64,000 nt of DNA from Pseudomonas reinekei (GTDB lineage Bacteria; Pseudomonadota; Gammaproteobacteria; Pseudomonadales; Pseudomonadaceae). The translations under genes were made by a program, and so were the position numbers. The DNA is taken from NCBI RefSeq assembly GCF_001945365.1, contig NZ_MSTQ01000010.1, positions 1-64,000 on the forward strand, in the 5' to 3' direction. Under the pieces are notes generated by a model that saw nothing but the letters and a program-made list of their open reading frames with translations, had not been told where the DNA came from and did no database searches. Position 1 is the stretch's first letter; each line of letters opens with the position of its first letter. Below are positions 51,416 to 60,659 of this stretch, piece by piece.

Positions 51416-52051
51416 TCAGCCGCGGTGTCGAGACTCCACTGCCTTGCGCAGGGTGTCGATCAACGCCTGGATACGGGCGTGCTGCATTTTCATCGAAGCT
51501 TTGTTGACGATCAGTCGGGAGCTGATGGCAGCAATGAAATCCTGTGGCTCGAGGCCGTTGGCCCGCAGCGTGTTACCGGTGTCGACCACGTCGATGATCT
51601 TGTCGGCCAGGCCGATCAACGGTGCCAGCTCCATCGAGCCGTAGAGCTTGATGATGTCGACCTGACGGCCCTGTTCGGCGTAGTAACGCTTGGCGACGTT
51701 GACGAACTTGGTGGCGATGCGCAGTCGGCCCTTGGGCTCGGCCGCGCCGACCTTGCCGGCCGTCATCAGCTTGCATTGGGCAATTTGCAGGTCCAGCGGC
51801 TCGTACAAGCCCTGGCCACCGTATTCCATCAGCACGTCTTTACCGGCGACACCGAGGTCGGCGGCACCATGCTCGACATACGTCGGCACGTCGGTGGCAC
51901 GCACGATCAGCAGGCGTACATCTTCCTGGGTCGTGGGAATGATCAGCTTGCGGCTCTTGTCCGGATTCTCGGTCGGCACGATGCCCGCTTCAGCCAGAAG
52001 CGGCAGGGTGTCGTCAAGGATGCGGCCCTTGGACAGTGCGATGGTCAACAT
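51416..52051 (-). CDS. hisG: ATP phosphoribosyltransferase, short form
   Basis: A 211-residue HisG of the short type: ALSKGRILDDTLPLL at the start, VEHGAADLGVAGKDVLME (~58-75) and the PRPP-binding DVVDTGNTLRANGL (~150). It starts histidine synthesis from ATP and PRPP. Short HisG lacks the regulatory ACT-like domain and needs HisZ, which is not in this window. Upstream lies murA in the same direction. Confidence 0.97.
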   Translation of the reverse strand: MLTIALSKGRILDDTLPLLAEAGIVPTENPDKSRKLIIPTTQEDVRLLIVRATDVPTYVEHGAADLGVAGKDVLMEYGGQGLYEPLDLQIAQCKLMTAGKVGAAEPKGRLRIATKFVNVAKRYYAEQGRQVDIIKLYGSMELAPLIGLADKIIDVVDTGNTLRANGLEPQDFIAAISSRLIVNKASMKMQHARIQALIDTLRKAVESRHRG

Positions 52052-52177
52052 GGGAAACGTCAGTCCTTATCAAGGTACTCATGCCCGGTCGCAAACGGCG
52101 CCGGACACACATCGAGCCGGAAACCGGCTCGACTTCAACAATTCAACGGGCACGTCCCTGTGCCCATGCAGCAGCCA

Positions 52178-53443
52178 CTAGCCCGGAACGCGACGGATCT
52201 TGGCGCCCAGCATCTGCAGTTTCTCTTCGATGCACTCGTAACCACGGTCGATGTGGTAGATGCGGTCGATCAGGGTGTCGCCTTCGGCGATCAGCGCCGA
52301 GATCACCAGGCTGGCCGAAGCGCGCAGGTCGGTGGCCATGACTGGCGCGCCCTTGAGCTTTTCGGTACCGGTGACGATGGCGGTGTTGCCTTCGACCTGG
52401 ATCTTGGCGCCCATGCGATGCAGTTCGTAAACGTGCATGAAGCGGTTTTCGAAGATCGTCTCGATCACGGCACCGGTGCCTTCGGCAATGGCGTTGAGGG
52501 AGATGAACTGCGCCTGCATGTCGGTCGGGAACGCCGGGTACGGAGCGGTCCGCACGTTGACGGCTTTCGGCCGCTTGCCGTGCATGTTCAGCTCGATCCA
52601 GTCGTCGCCGCAGGTGATTTCAGCACCCGCTTCACGCAGTTTCTCCAGGACGGCTTCGAGGATGGTCGGATCAGTGTCCTTGACCTTCACACGACCGCCG
52701 GTCACGGCAGCAGCCACCAGGTAGGTACCGGTTTCGATACGGTCCGGCATCACCTTGTAGGTGGTGGTGTGCAGACGCTCGACGCCATCGATGGTGATGG
52801 TGTCGGTACCGGCGCCGGACACCTTGGCACCCATGGCGTTCAGGAAGTTCGCCAGGTCGACGACTTCAGGCTCACGCGCGGCGTTGGCCAGAACGCTGCG
52901 GCCCTTGGCCAGGGCAGCGGCCATCATGATGTTTTCGGTACCGGTCACGCTGACGGTGTCGAAGAAGAAATGCGCACCGCGCAGGCCGCCTTCAGGCGCC
53001 TTGGCCTTGATGTAGCCGCCTTCGACGTCGATGATCGCGCCCATGGCTTCCAGGCCACGGATGTGCAGGTCAACCGGACGCGAGCCGATGGCGCATCCGC
53101 CAGGCAGGGCGACTTCGGCTTCGCCGAAACGGGCGACCATCGGACCCAGCACCAGGATCGAAGCACGCATGGTTTTCACCAGTTCGTACGGAGCGATCAA
53201 GGTTTTGATGGTGCGCGGATCGATTTCAACGGCCAGCTTCTCGTCGATCACCGGCTCGATGCCCATGCGACCGAACAGCTCGATCATGGTGGTGATGTCG
53301 TGCAGGTGCGGCAGGTTGGCAACGGTTACCGGGCCGTCACACAGCAGCGTGGCTGCCAGGATCGGCAGGGCAGAGTTCTTTGCCCCGGAGATGCGGATTT
53401 CGCCGTCAAGACGAGCACCGCCAGTAATAATCAATTTATCCAT
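52178..53443 (-). CDS. murA: UDP-N-acetylglucosamine 1-carboxyvinyltransferase
   Basis: A 421-residue enzyme for the first committed step of peptidoglycan precursor synthesis. The N-terminal ITGGARLDGEIRISGAKNSA and the active-site cysteine in LPGGCAIGSRPVDLH (~115, the fosfomycin target) are present, and the protein ends IYHIDRGYECIEEKL. It sits between ibaG and hisG, as in other pseudomonads. A GAGCCGG-AAA-CCGGCTC hairpin at 52114-52130 downstream lacks a T-run. Confidence 0.97.
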   Translation of the reverse strand: MDKLIITGGARLDGEIRISGAKNSALPILAATLLCDGPVTVANLPHLHDITTMIELFGRMGIEPVIDEKLAVEIDPRTIKTLIAPYELVKTMRASILVLGPMVARFGEAEVALPGGCAIGSRPVDLHIRGLEAMGAIIDVEGGYIKAKAPEGGLRGAHFFFDTVSVTGTENIMMAAALAKGRSVLANAAREPEVVDLANFLNAMGAKVSGAGTDTITIDGVERLHTTTYKVMPDRIETGTYLVAAAVTGGRVKVKDTDPTILEAVLEKLREAGAEITCGDDWIELNMHGKRPKAVNVRTAPYPAFPTDMQAQFISLNAIAEGTGAVIETIFENRFMHVYELHRMGAKIQVEGNTAIVTGTEKLKGAPVMATDLRASASLVISALIAEGDTLIDRIYHIDRGYECIEEKLQMLGAKIRRVPG

Positions 53444-53465
53444 AAGAATCTCGACGCCCTTGGGC

Positions 53466-53705
53466 TCAGGTGCGCTCGGCCCAGGCCGCGCTGCTGAAAA
53501 ATTTCATAGTGACCGCATGGATGCTGCCATCGGTGATCCATGGGTTCAAATGGGCATAGATCTGCTGCTGACGCTTCACCGGGCTCAACGCCGCCAGTTC
53601 ATCGCTAATCACGTTCAGCTGGAAATTGCAGCCTTCGCCCTCAACTTCTACCAACGTTCCGGGCAGCTTTCCTTCCAGGAAGCTCTTCACTTCTACGGCC
53701 TGCAT
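53466..53705 (-). CDS. ibaG: BolA-family protein IbaG
   Basis: A 79-residue BolA-like protein: MQAVEVKSFLEGKLPGTLVE at the start, with INAV replaced by LNVISDEL, and RQQQIYAHL and GSIHAVTMKF. IbaG partners with monothiol glutaredoxin in iron-sulfur handling and acid response in E. coli. The frame extends 16 codons upstream; ATG at 53705 gives the family's start. Lies between mlaB and murA, the conserved place. Confidence 0.92.
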   Translation of the reverse strand: MQAVEVKSFLEGKLPGTLVEVEGEGCNFQLNVISDELAALSPVKRQQQIYAHLNPWITDGSIHAVTMKFFSSAAWAERT

Positions 53706-53751
53706 GCTCAACCTCAATCGGCGCCTTGTGCGCGCGGGTCGGACATCATAC

Positions 53752-53808
53752 AAAAAAGCCCCGCACCTGCGAACCCCGCGGAGCAGGACTCTGACGGGGG
53801 GCTTCTTT
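53752..53808 (-). terminator. Terminator after mlaB
   Basis: On the minus strand AAGCCCC is followed, after an internally structured loop, by GGGGCTTTTTTG. It lies between the mlaB stop codon and the ibaG start, separating the mla operon from ibaG-murA. Confidence 0.75.
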
Positions 53809-53819
53809 ATAGATGCGGG

Positions 53820-54125
53820 TTAGGGATGCGCCAACAGCTCGGTCAGCTCACTGACCTGAGCGATTTCACGCATGTCTTCTGGCATTGCGCGGATGCTCAG
53901 CGCCTTGCCGGCAGCCTGTGCGTCACGCATGAAGCACAGCAGCAGCGACAAACCGACGCTGCTGGACTTCTCAACCGCCGAACAATCGACCACCACTGAC
54001 GCCGCCTTGCAGGCCTTGATCAGCGCCTGACCTTGCTTGCGCAGGCCAGGACCGGTGCGGTAGTCCAGCACGCCGCTGAGCCGCAACTCGCCGGCTTCGT
54101 CCATCCGGACTGCCGACTCACTCAT
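53820..54125 (-). CDS. mlaB: STAS-domain protein MlaB
   Basis: A 101-residue STAS protein (MSESAVRMDEAG). Landmarks are LSGVLDYRTGPGLRKQG and VVVDCSAVEKSSSVGLSLLL with the conserved serine cluster. It binds MlaF and regulates the MlaFEDB lipid transporter. Start overlaps the mlaC stop by four bases (ATGA), showing coupling. Last gene of the mla operon. Confidence 0.92.
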   Translation of the reverse strand: MSESAVRMDEAGELRLSGVLDYRTGPGLRKQGQALIKACKAASVVVDCSAVEKSSSVGLSLLLCFMRDAQAAGKALSIRAMPEDMREIAQVSELTELLAHP

Positions 54126-54778
54126 TGAGTTTGCTTCTCGGAGGACTGGTTGGCGGTTTCCTTGGCCTTGGCGACTTCCCCGGCCCAACCATTGATGGTC
54201 TTGTCCAGATCGTTGCCATTGCGCTGCATCGCATCCGCGAACTGATCGCGGAACAGCTTGCCAATGTTGATGCCGTTGATGATGACGTTACGCAGCTTCC
54301 ACTCGCCACCGACCTTTTCCAGGGTGTAGGACACTGGGTAGACCGCGCCATTGCTGCCCTTGACCGTCATGCCGACGCTGGTGCGATCGCCGGATTCATC
54401 TTTGGCCGGATCAACAGTGATGCCCTGGTTGTTGTACTCGAGCAAGGCATTGCCATAGAACTGGAACAGACCTTTTTTGAAGTTTTCCTCAAAAGTCTTC
54501 ATCTGCTCAGGCGTGGCCTTGCGCGAATACTTGACGGTCATGATGCTTTTGGAAATGCCCTCGGCATCCACGACCGGGCCGACAATGCTGTTCAGCGCCT
54601 GGTAAAAGTCTTGCGGGTCCTGCTTGTACTTTTCTCTGTTGGCCGCCAGATCGGCCAGCAACCGGTTGGTGGTGTCCTGTACCAGTTCGTGCGCGGAAGT
54701 AGGCGCCGCCACGGCGTTAGCCATCAACGGCAGCGCCGCGAGTAATACCAACAGGCCACGTCGCAAGATAGAGATCAT
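54122..54778 (-). CDS. mlaC: Periplasmic phospholipid-binding protein MlaC
   Basis: A 218-residue exported protein with signal peptide ~1-24 (LLVLLAALPLMANAVA) and the tol_Tol_Ttg2 fold (VQDTTNRLLADLAANREKY, NYKLRNVIINGINIG-like segment KLRNVIINGINIGKLFRDQF). It carries phospholipid between the outer-membrane MlaA complex and MlaFEDB. In Pseudomonas the operon is also called ttg2; this is ttg2D. Confidence 0.93.
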   Translation of the reverse strand: MISILRRGLLVLLAALPLMANAVAAPTSAHELVQDTTNRLLADLAANREKYKQDPQDFYQALNSIVGPVVDAEGISKSIMTVKYSRKATPEQMKTFEENFKKGLFQFYGNALLEYNNQGITVDPAKDESGDRTSVGMTVKGSNGAVYPVSYTLEKVGGEWKLRNVIINGINIGKLFRDQFADAMQRNGNDLDKTINGWAGEVAKAKETANQSSEKQTQ

Positions 54779-54789
54779 TCAAAAATTCC

Positions 54790-55257
54790 TCATTTGGCGT
54801 CTTTGCTAACGGTATTGAGCAGGAACTTGCCGATCAGGTCCTCGAGTACCAGCGATGACTGGGTGTCATGGATGGTTCCGCCATCCTTGAGCAGGGCTTC
54901 TTCGCCGCCCACGCTGATACCGATGTACTTCTCGCCCAACAGGCCAGCGGTCAGGATAGAGGCAGTGGAGTCAGCCGGCAGGTTATCTACGCGTTTCTCC
55001 AGCTGCATGGTCACTCGACCGGTGAAACTGTCGCGATCCAGATCAATCGCTGTGACCTTGCCGATGGTGACACCGGCCATGGTCACTTTAGCTCTGACCG
55101 TCAAACCGGCGATATTGTCGAAATACGCATAAAGTTTATAGGTGTCGGTGCTCGGGCTCGGCGACAGGCCACTGACCCGCAACGCCAGCAGCAACAAAGC
55201 CAGGATGCCAGCCAGCAAGAAAAGGCCGACACCGATTTCCAGGGTGCGGTTTTGCAT
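54790..55257 (-). CDS. mlaD: MCE-domain lipid transporter subunit MlaD
   Basis: A 155-residue protein with one N-terminal membrane helix (~7-28: VGLFLLAGILALLLLALRVS) and one MCE domain (~40-120: YAYFDNIAGLTVRAKVTMAG, LLGEKYIGISVGG). Hexamers form the periplasmic ring of the Mla transporter. Its start overlaps the mlaE stop (TGATG). Confidence 0.95.
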   Translation of the reverse strand: MQNRTLEIGVGLFLLAGILALLLLALRVSGLSPSPSTDTYKLYAYFDNIAGLTVRAKVTMAGVTIGKVTAIDLDRDSFTGRVTMQLEKRVDNLPADSTASILTAGLLGEKYIGISVGGEEALLKDGGTIHDTQSSLVLEDLIGKFLLNTVSKDAK

Positions 55258-56054
55258 CAGAAATCTCCAAACATCAAGGCGGTCAGAATAAAGTCCAGGC
55301 CGAGCACTGCCAAAGAGGCATACACCACGGTCTTGGTAGTGGCACGACTGATACCCTCGGAAGTGGGCTCGCAGTCATAGCCCTGGAATACGGCGATCCA
55401 GGTCACAACGAAGGCAAATACGATGCTTTTGATGATGCCATTGAGCACATCGTCAGCGAAGGTCACGCTGTTCTGCATGTTCGACCAGTAGGAGCCTTCG
55501 TAGACACCCAGCCAGTCGACGGCCACCCACGAACCGCCCCAGATACCCACCACGCTGAAAATCATCGCCAGCACCGGCAGGGAAATGAAGCCGGCCCAAA
55601 GGCGCGGGGCAATGATGTACTTGAGCGGGTCGACACCGATCATTTCCAGGCTGGAAAGCTGTTCGGTGGACTTCATGTTGCCGATTTCGGCAGTCAGCGC
55701 CGAACCGGCACGCCCGGCGAACAGCAACGCTGTCACCACTGGCCCCAGCTCACGCAACAGCGTCAGCGCCACCATCTGCCCCACCGCCTGCTCCGAGCCG
55801 TAGCTGGACAGGATGTTGAAGCCTTGCAGCGCCAGCACCATCCCGATGAACACCCCGGAGACCACAATGATCACCAGGGACATCACGCCCACCGAATGCA
55901 GTTGCTTGACCAGCAGGCCGAAACCGCCGCCGATGCCGCCACGGCCCAGTAATGCGTGAAACAGGAACAGCGTCGAGCGCCCGAACACCGCCAGCATATC
56001 GATGCCGGCGTGGCCGAAGCGGCGCACTCGTTCTAATAGTGAAATCTTGCGCAT
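55257..56054 (-). CDS. mlaE: Lipid transporter permease MlaE
   Basis: A 265-residue inner-membrane permease with about five to six helices and the MlaE motifs GGIGGGFGLLVKQLHSVGV, FAGRAGSALTAEIGNMKSTE (~115) and SLEMIGVDPLKYIIAPR. An ATG at 56054 overlapping the mlaF stop (TGATG) is chosen over the in-frame TTG one codon before. Forms the membrane core of MlaFEDB. Confidence 0.95.
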   Translation of the reverse strand: MRKISLLERVRRFGHAGIDMLAVFGRSTLFLFHALLGRGGIGGGFGLLVKQLHSVGVMSLVIIVVSGVFIGMVLALQGFNILSSYGSEQAVGQMVALTLLRELGPVVTALLFAGRAGSALTAEIGNMKSTEQLSSLEMIGVDPLKYIIAPRLWAGFISLPVLAMIFSVVGIWGGSWVAVDWLGVYEGSYWSNMQNSVTFADDVLNGIIKSIVFAFVVTWIAVFQGYDCEPTSEGISRATTKTVVYASLAVLGLDFILTALMFGDF

Positions 56055-56863
56055 CAACGCTTCCCCAGAAGATCTGCGCGGTAATCCGTCGCTGGAAAGT
56101 GGTACGCGACCGGACCATCGGGCTCGCCGGTCATGAATTGACGGATGCGCGGGTCGTCCGAGTTCATCAGCTCGTCCGGCGTGCCCTGCCCCAACACCTG
56201 CCCGTCGCCCACCACATAGATGTAGTCGGCAATGCTCGCGGTTTCGGCCAGGTCGTGGGAAACCACGATGCTGGTGATGCCCAAGGCATCGTTGAGCAGG
56301 CGGATCAGGCGCACCAGTACGCCCATGGCGATGGGGTCCTGGCCAACAAAGGGCTCGTCATACATGAGAATTTGCGGATCGAGCGCAATCGCCCGCGCCA
56401 ACGCGACACGACGCTTCATGCCACCGGACAGTTCGTCGGGCATCAGGTCGATGGCGCCGCGCAAACCCACGGCCTGCAATTTGAGCAGAACGATATCCCG
56501 GATCATTTCTTCCGGCAGTTCGGTGTGAACGCGCAGAGGAAAAGCCACGTTCTCGAACACGTCGAGATCGGTAAACAGTGCGCCACTCTGAAACAATACG
56601 CCCATATGCTTGCGGGCATCGAACAGATCGCTGCGCGATAGCGTCGGCAGATTCTGCCCATTGACCCAGACTTCGCCGCTGGAGGGACGCAACTGCGCGC
56701 CCATCAACCGCAAAAGCGTGGTCTTGCCACACCCGGAAGGTCCCATGATGCCGGTGACCTTGCCGCGGGGAATACGGATATCGACGTTATTGAAAATGCT
56801 GCGCGCACCGCGCTTGAAGGTCAGTCCCTTCAGCTCGACCGCGTAGGCGTTATCGGCACTCAT
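56054..56863 (-). CDS. mlaF: Lipid transporter ATPase MlaF
   Basis: A 269-residue ABC ATPase: Walker A IMGPSGCGKTTLLRLMGA (~38), signature LSGGMKRRVALARAIA (~143) and Walker B ILMYDEPFVGQDP (~165). First gene of mlaFEDCB, driving retrograde phospholipid transport that keeps the outer membrane asymmetric. Its promoter lies in the 275-base divergent gap with kdsD. Confidence 0.95.
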   Translation of the reverse strand: MSADNAYAVELKGLTFKRGARSIFNNVDIRIPRGKVTGIMGPSGCGKTTLLRLMGAQLRPSSGEVWVNGQNLPTLSRSDLFDARKHMGVLFQSGALFTDLDVFENVAFPLRVHTELPEEMIRDIVLLKLQAVGLRGAIDLMPDELSGGMKRRVALARAIALDPQILMYDEPFVGQDPIAMGVLVRLIRLLNDALGITSIVVSHDLAETASIADYIYVVGDGQVLGQGTPDELMNSDDPRIRQFMTGEPDGPVAYHFPATDYRADLLGKR

Positions 56864-57138
56864 CTAAACTCCTTGCGATGCAGCCTCACACTCGGACGCC
56901 TGACTTCCTGACGAAAGCACATGCCTCCCGGGCGGGCCGAACTGGCGGCGAACTATATCACTGCAATGGTCACGCGCCCAAGGCCAAAGCCGGACCATAT
57001 TCGGCCATATGAAGGCCATGAACCGACATTTAGACGGATTAAGTAACAAGGAATGACAATGCGCGACGAACTTGCGTGAGGGTTTCGATCATAACCGCTA
57101 TAATCGCCGCCTTTTCATCAGGCTAAACGATTTCTGAC

Positions 57139-58113
57139 ATGAGCCAATCCAGCGACCTGATTCAATCCGCCCAACGCACCATCCGCCTCGAAGTGGAAGC
57201 CGTACAAGGCTTGCTGACACAAATCGACGCGGATTTCGTACGCGCCTGCGAGATGATTCTGGCCAGCAAAGGCCGCGTAGTCGTGGTCGGCATGGGCAAG
57301 TCGGGGCACATCGGCAACAAGATCGCCGCTACCCTGGCCAGCACCGGCACCACGGCGTTTTTCGTCCACCCGGCTGAAGCCAGCCACGGCGACATGGGCA
57401 TGATCACCCGTGACGACATCATCCTGGCGCTGTCGAACTCCGGCTCCACCCACGAAATCGTCACCCTGCTGCCACTGATCAAGCGCCTGGGCATCCAGCT
57501 GATCAGCATGACCGGCAATCCTGAGTCGCCGCTGTCCAAGGCCGCCGAGGTCAACCTGAATGTCCACGTCGAGCACGAAGCCTGCCCGCTGAACCTGGCA
57601 CCGACTTCATCGACGACCGCTGCACTGGTCATGGGCGATGCCCTGGCCGTCGCGTTGCTCGAAGCCCGTGGTTTTACCGCTGAAGATTTTGCGTTTTCGC
57701 ACCCGGGCGGTGCCCTCGGCCGTCGCCTGCTGCTGAAAGTGGAAAACGTCATGCACGCCGGGCAAGAGTTGCCGCAAGTCCAGCGCGGCACCCTGCTCAA
57801 GGATGCGCTGATGGAAATGACCCGCAAGGGCCTGGGCATGACGGTGATCCTCGAAACCAATGGCAAACTGGCCGGGATTTTTACCGACGGTGATTTGCGC
57901 CGCACCCTGGACCGCAGCATCGACATCCATAGCGTCACGATCGATCAGGTCATGACCGCCCACGGCAAGACCGCCCGCGCCGAGATGCTCGCCGCCGAGG
58001 CCCTGAAAATCATGGAAGATCACAAGATAAACGCACTGGTGGTGATCGATAGCGAAGACCGTCCGGTCGGCGCCTTGAACATGCACGATTTGTTGCGTGC
58101 GGGGGTAATGTAA
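57139..58113 (+). CDS. kdsD: D-arabinose 5-phosphate isomerase
   Basis: A 324-residue enzyme: SIS domain (~40-180: VVVGMGKSGHIGNKIAATLA, EASHGDMGMITRDD) and two C-terminal CBS repeats (~205-320). It interconverts ribulose 5-phosphate and arabinose 5-phosphate, the first step toward Kdo of LPS. A TATAAT at 57099 lies about 35 bases upstream. The stop codon overlaps the kdsC start (TAATG). First gene of a long LPS/rpoN operon. Confidence 0.95.
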   Translation: MSQSSDLIQSAQRTIRLEVEAVQGLLTQIDADFVRACEMILASKGRVVVVGMGKSGHIGNKIAATLASTGTTAFFVHPAEASHGDMGMITRDDIILALSNSGSTHEIVTLLPLIKRLGIQLISMTGNPESPLSKAAEVNLNVHVEHEACPLNLAPTSSTTAALVMGDALAVALLEARGFTAEDFAFSHPGGALGRRLLLKVENVMHAGQELPQVQRGTLLKDALMEMTRKGLGMTVILETNGKLAGIFTDGDLRRTLDRSIDIHSVTIDQVMTAHGKTARAEMLAAEALKIMEDHKINALVVIDSEDRPVGALNMHDLLRAGVM

Positions 58114-58637
58114 TGAGCACTGACCTGCTGCAACGCGGCAAAGCGATCAAACTGGCGGTTTTCGATGTCGACGGCGTCCTCACCGACGGGCGCCTGTATT
58201 TCCTTGAAGACGGCAGCGAATTCAAGACTTTCAACACCCTCGACGGCCAGGGCATCAAAATGCTGATGAACGCCGGCGTGCAGACCGCCATCATCAGCGG
58301 CCGCAAGACCCCGGTGGTTGAGCGCAGGGCGAAGAATCTCGGCATACCGCACCTGTTCCAGGGCCGCGAAGACAAAATGGTCGTTCTCGACGGTCTTCTG
58401 GAGCAACTAGGCTTAAGCTATGAACAGGTCGCCTACCTCGGTGACGACCTGCCGGATTTGCCGGTGATTCGCCGTGTCGGACTGGGCATGGCCGTGGCCA
58501 ACGCTGCCAGCTTCGTGCGCGAACACGCCCACGGCGTCACCCAGGCCCGCGGCGGCGAAGGTGCCGCCCGGGAATTCTGCGAACTGATCCTGCGCGCCCA
58601 GGGCCGCCTCGATGCGGCTAACGCCGCGTACCTGTGA
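58113..58637 (+). CDS. kdsC: Kdo-8-phosphate phosphatase
   Basis: A 174-residue C0-type HAD phosphatase: motif I FDVDGVLTDGRLYF (~17), motif II IISGRKTPVVERRA (~58) and motif IV YLGDDLPDLPVI (~108). No cap domain, hence tetrameric. It makes free Kdo from Kdo-8-phosphate. One-base overlap with kdsD and 7 bases before lptC. Confidence 0.95.
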   Translation: MSTDLLQRGKAIKLAVFDVDGVLTDGRLYFLEDGSEFKTFNTLDGQGIKMLMNAGVQTAIISGRKTPVVERRAKNLGIPHLFQGREDKMVVLDGLLEQLGLSYEQVAYLGDDLPDLPVIRRVGLGMAVANAASFVREHAHGVTQARGGEGAAREFCELILRAQGRLDAANAAYL

Positions 58638-58644
58638 GCCAAAA

Positions 58645-59217
58645 ATGCTGAGTAAAAAGATTCGCAACATACTGGTGTTCGGCTGCATCACGGCGATTTT
58701 CGCCGCGGTCGGCTACTGGAACATCAGCCCGGAACGTTTTCTCGACAAGCCGGTTGTGCAGGCCGATAACGCCGCAATCGACTACTACGCCATCAACGCC
58801 CACAGCGTGCAGTATCTGCCCGACGGCAAGTTGCAGTATGAAATGACCTCGGACAAGGTCGAGCACCTGAAGGCGACCGAAGTGACGCTGCTGACCAACC
58901 CGGACCTGAACATGTTCCGCGGCACGCAGTTTCCGTGGCACGTCCAGAGCGAAAAGGGTGAGGTCAATCCCGACGGCACCCAGGTCGAACTGATCGACTC
59001 GGTACGCATCACGCGTTTCGACGAGAAAAACCGCAGAACCCTGATCACCACCACTCGTATGACGGTGTTCCCGCAGCAGCAATATGCGCAGACCGAGCAA
59101 CCCGTTAGAATTGACGGCGCTGGCGGTGTATCGACTGGCAAGGGAATGAAAGCGTATTTGAAAGAAAGCAGGATACACCTGCTATCGAACGTAAGAGGAC
59201 AGTATGAGGCTCGTTAA
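58645..59217 (+). CDS. lptC: LPS export protein LptC
   Basis: A 190-residue bitopic protein: N-terminal membrane helix (~7-24: RNILVFGCITAIFAAVGYW) followed by a periplasmic beta-jellyroll (YAINAHSVQYLPDGKLQYEM). It passes LPS from the LptBFG extractor to LptA. ATG at 58645 is chosen; codons upstream lie in kdsC. Its last 14 bases overlap lptA. Confidence 0.93.
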   Translation: MLSKKIRNILVFGCITAIFAAVGYWNISPERFLDKPVVQADNAAIDYYAINAHSVQYLPDGKLQYEMTSDKVEHLKATEVTLLTNPDLNMFRGTQFPWHVQSEKGEVNPDGTQVELIDSVRITRFDEKNRRTLITTTRMTVFPQQQYAQTEQPVRIDGAGGVSTGKGMKAYLKESRIHLLSNVRGQYEAR

Positions 59218-59751
59218 AACCCTCCCTATTTTGCTCGGTCTGGGCGCAGCACTGGGAAGCGTGAGCGCCTGGGCTCTGCCGACCGATCAGCAGCAGCCTA
59301 TCCGCATTCAGGCCGACGATGCCCAACTGGACGACAAGAATGGCGTTGCCACCTACACGGGCGATGTAATCATTACCCAAGGGTCGATGAAAGTGACCGG
59401 CAATAAAGTCACCATGACCCGCGCTCCGAATGGCGACATCGACGTGGTGACTTCGGTGGGCAACCTGGCCTACTTCGAACAATTGCAAACGGCGGGCGAC
59501 ACCAAGCCGGTGCAGGGCTATGGCGTCACCATTCAGTACCACGCCACGCAAGACCGCGTCGTGCTGATCGACCGCGCCAAAGTCATCGACAAGGACGGCA
59601 ACGTGACCCAGGGCGAAAAAATCGTCTATGACACCAACAAGAAGCTCGCCAGCGCCGGCCGCGCCACAGGCACCAACGTGACCGAGTCGCGTCCGCGCAT
59701 CGACATGGTGATCCAGCCGAAAAAGAAAACCGACGAGCAAAAGGCCCAGTA

Positions 59752-59752
<1 letters not shown>
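59204..59752 (+). CDS. lptA: LPS periplasmic bridge protein LptA
   Basis: A 182-residue exported protein with signal peptide ~1-23 (LPILLGLGAALGSVSAWA) and the OstA-like beta-jellyroll (IQADDAQLDDKNGVATYTGD, QGSMKVTGNKVTM). It polymerises into the LPS bridge across the periplasm. Start lies within lptC; the stop codon overlaps the lptB start (TAATG). Confidence 0.95.
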
Positions 59753-60477
<725 letters not shown>

Positions 60478-60576
60478 GCGCTGAAGTCGCGACGGCGGCA
60501 CAGTTCGCGACAAACAGTAAAAATCAACAGGTTTTTATTGTTACTGCGCTCTAGGCAAACACTTCAGTTTCAGGCA

Positions 60577-60633
60577 TATAATTTGCTTATGTTTGGCGCT
60601 TCGGCGCCCTGTAGTGGATGGCGCATGTGCGCC
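60577..60633 (+). promoter_or_regulatory. rpoN leader: TATAAT and two tandem hairpins
   Basis: TATAAT at 60577-60582 is followed by GGCGC-TTCG-GCGCC (60595-60608, a C(UUCG)G tetraloop) and GGCGCATGTGCGCC (60620-60633). These stems would form in the 5' leader if transcription begins after the TATAAT. No T-run follows, so they are not terminators. They may stabilise the message or tune rpoN translation. Confidence 0.45.
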
Positions 60634-60659
60634 GGCGAATAAGGTGTTAAGCCCCTGCC

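Noticed and set aside
51425..53497. 690-codon plus-strand frame
   Set aside because: It runs antisense through hisG, murA and ibaG, all certain genes; the openness is a codon-bias effect.
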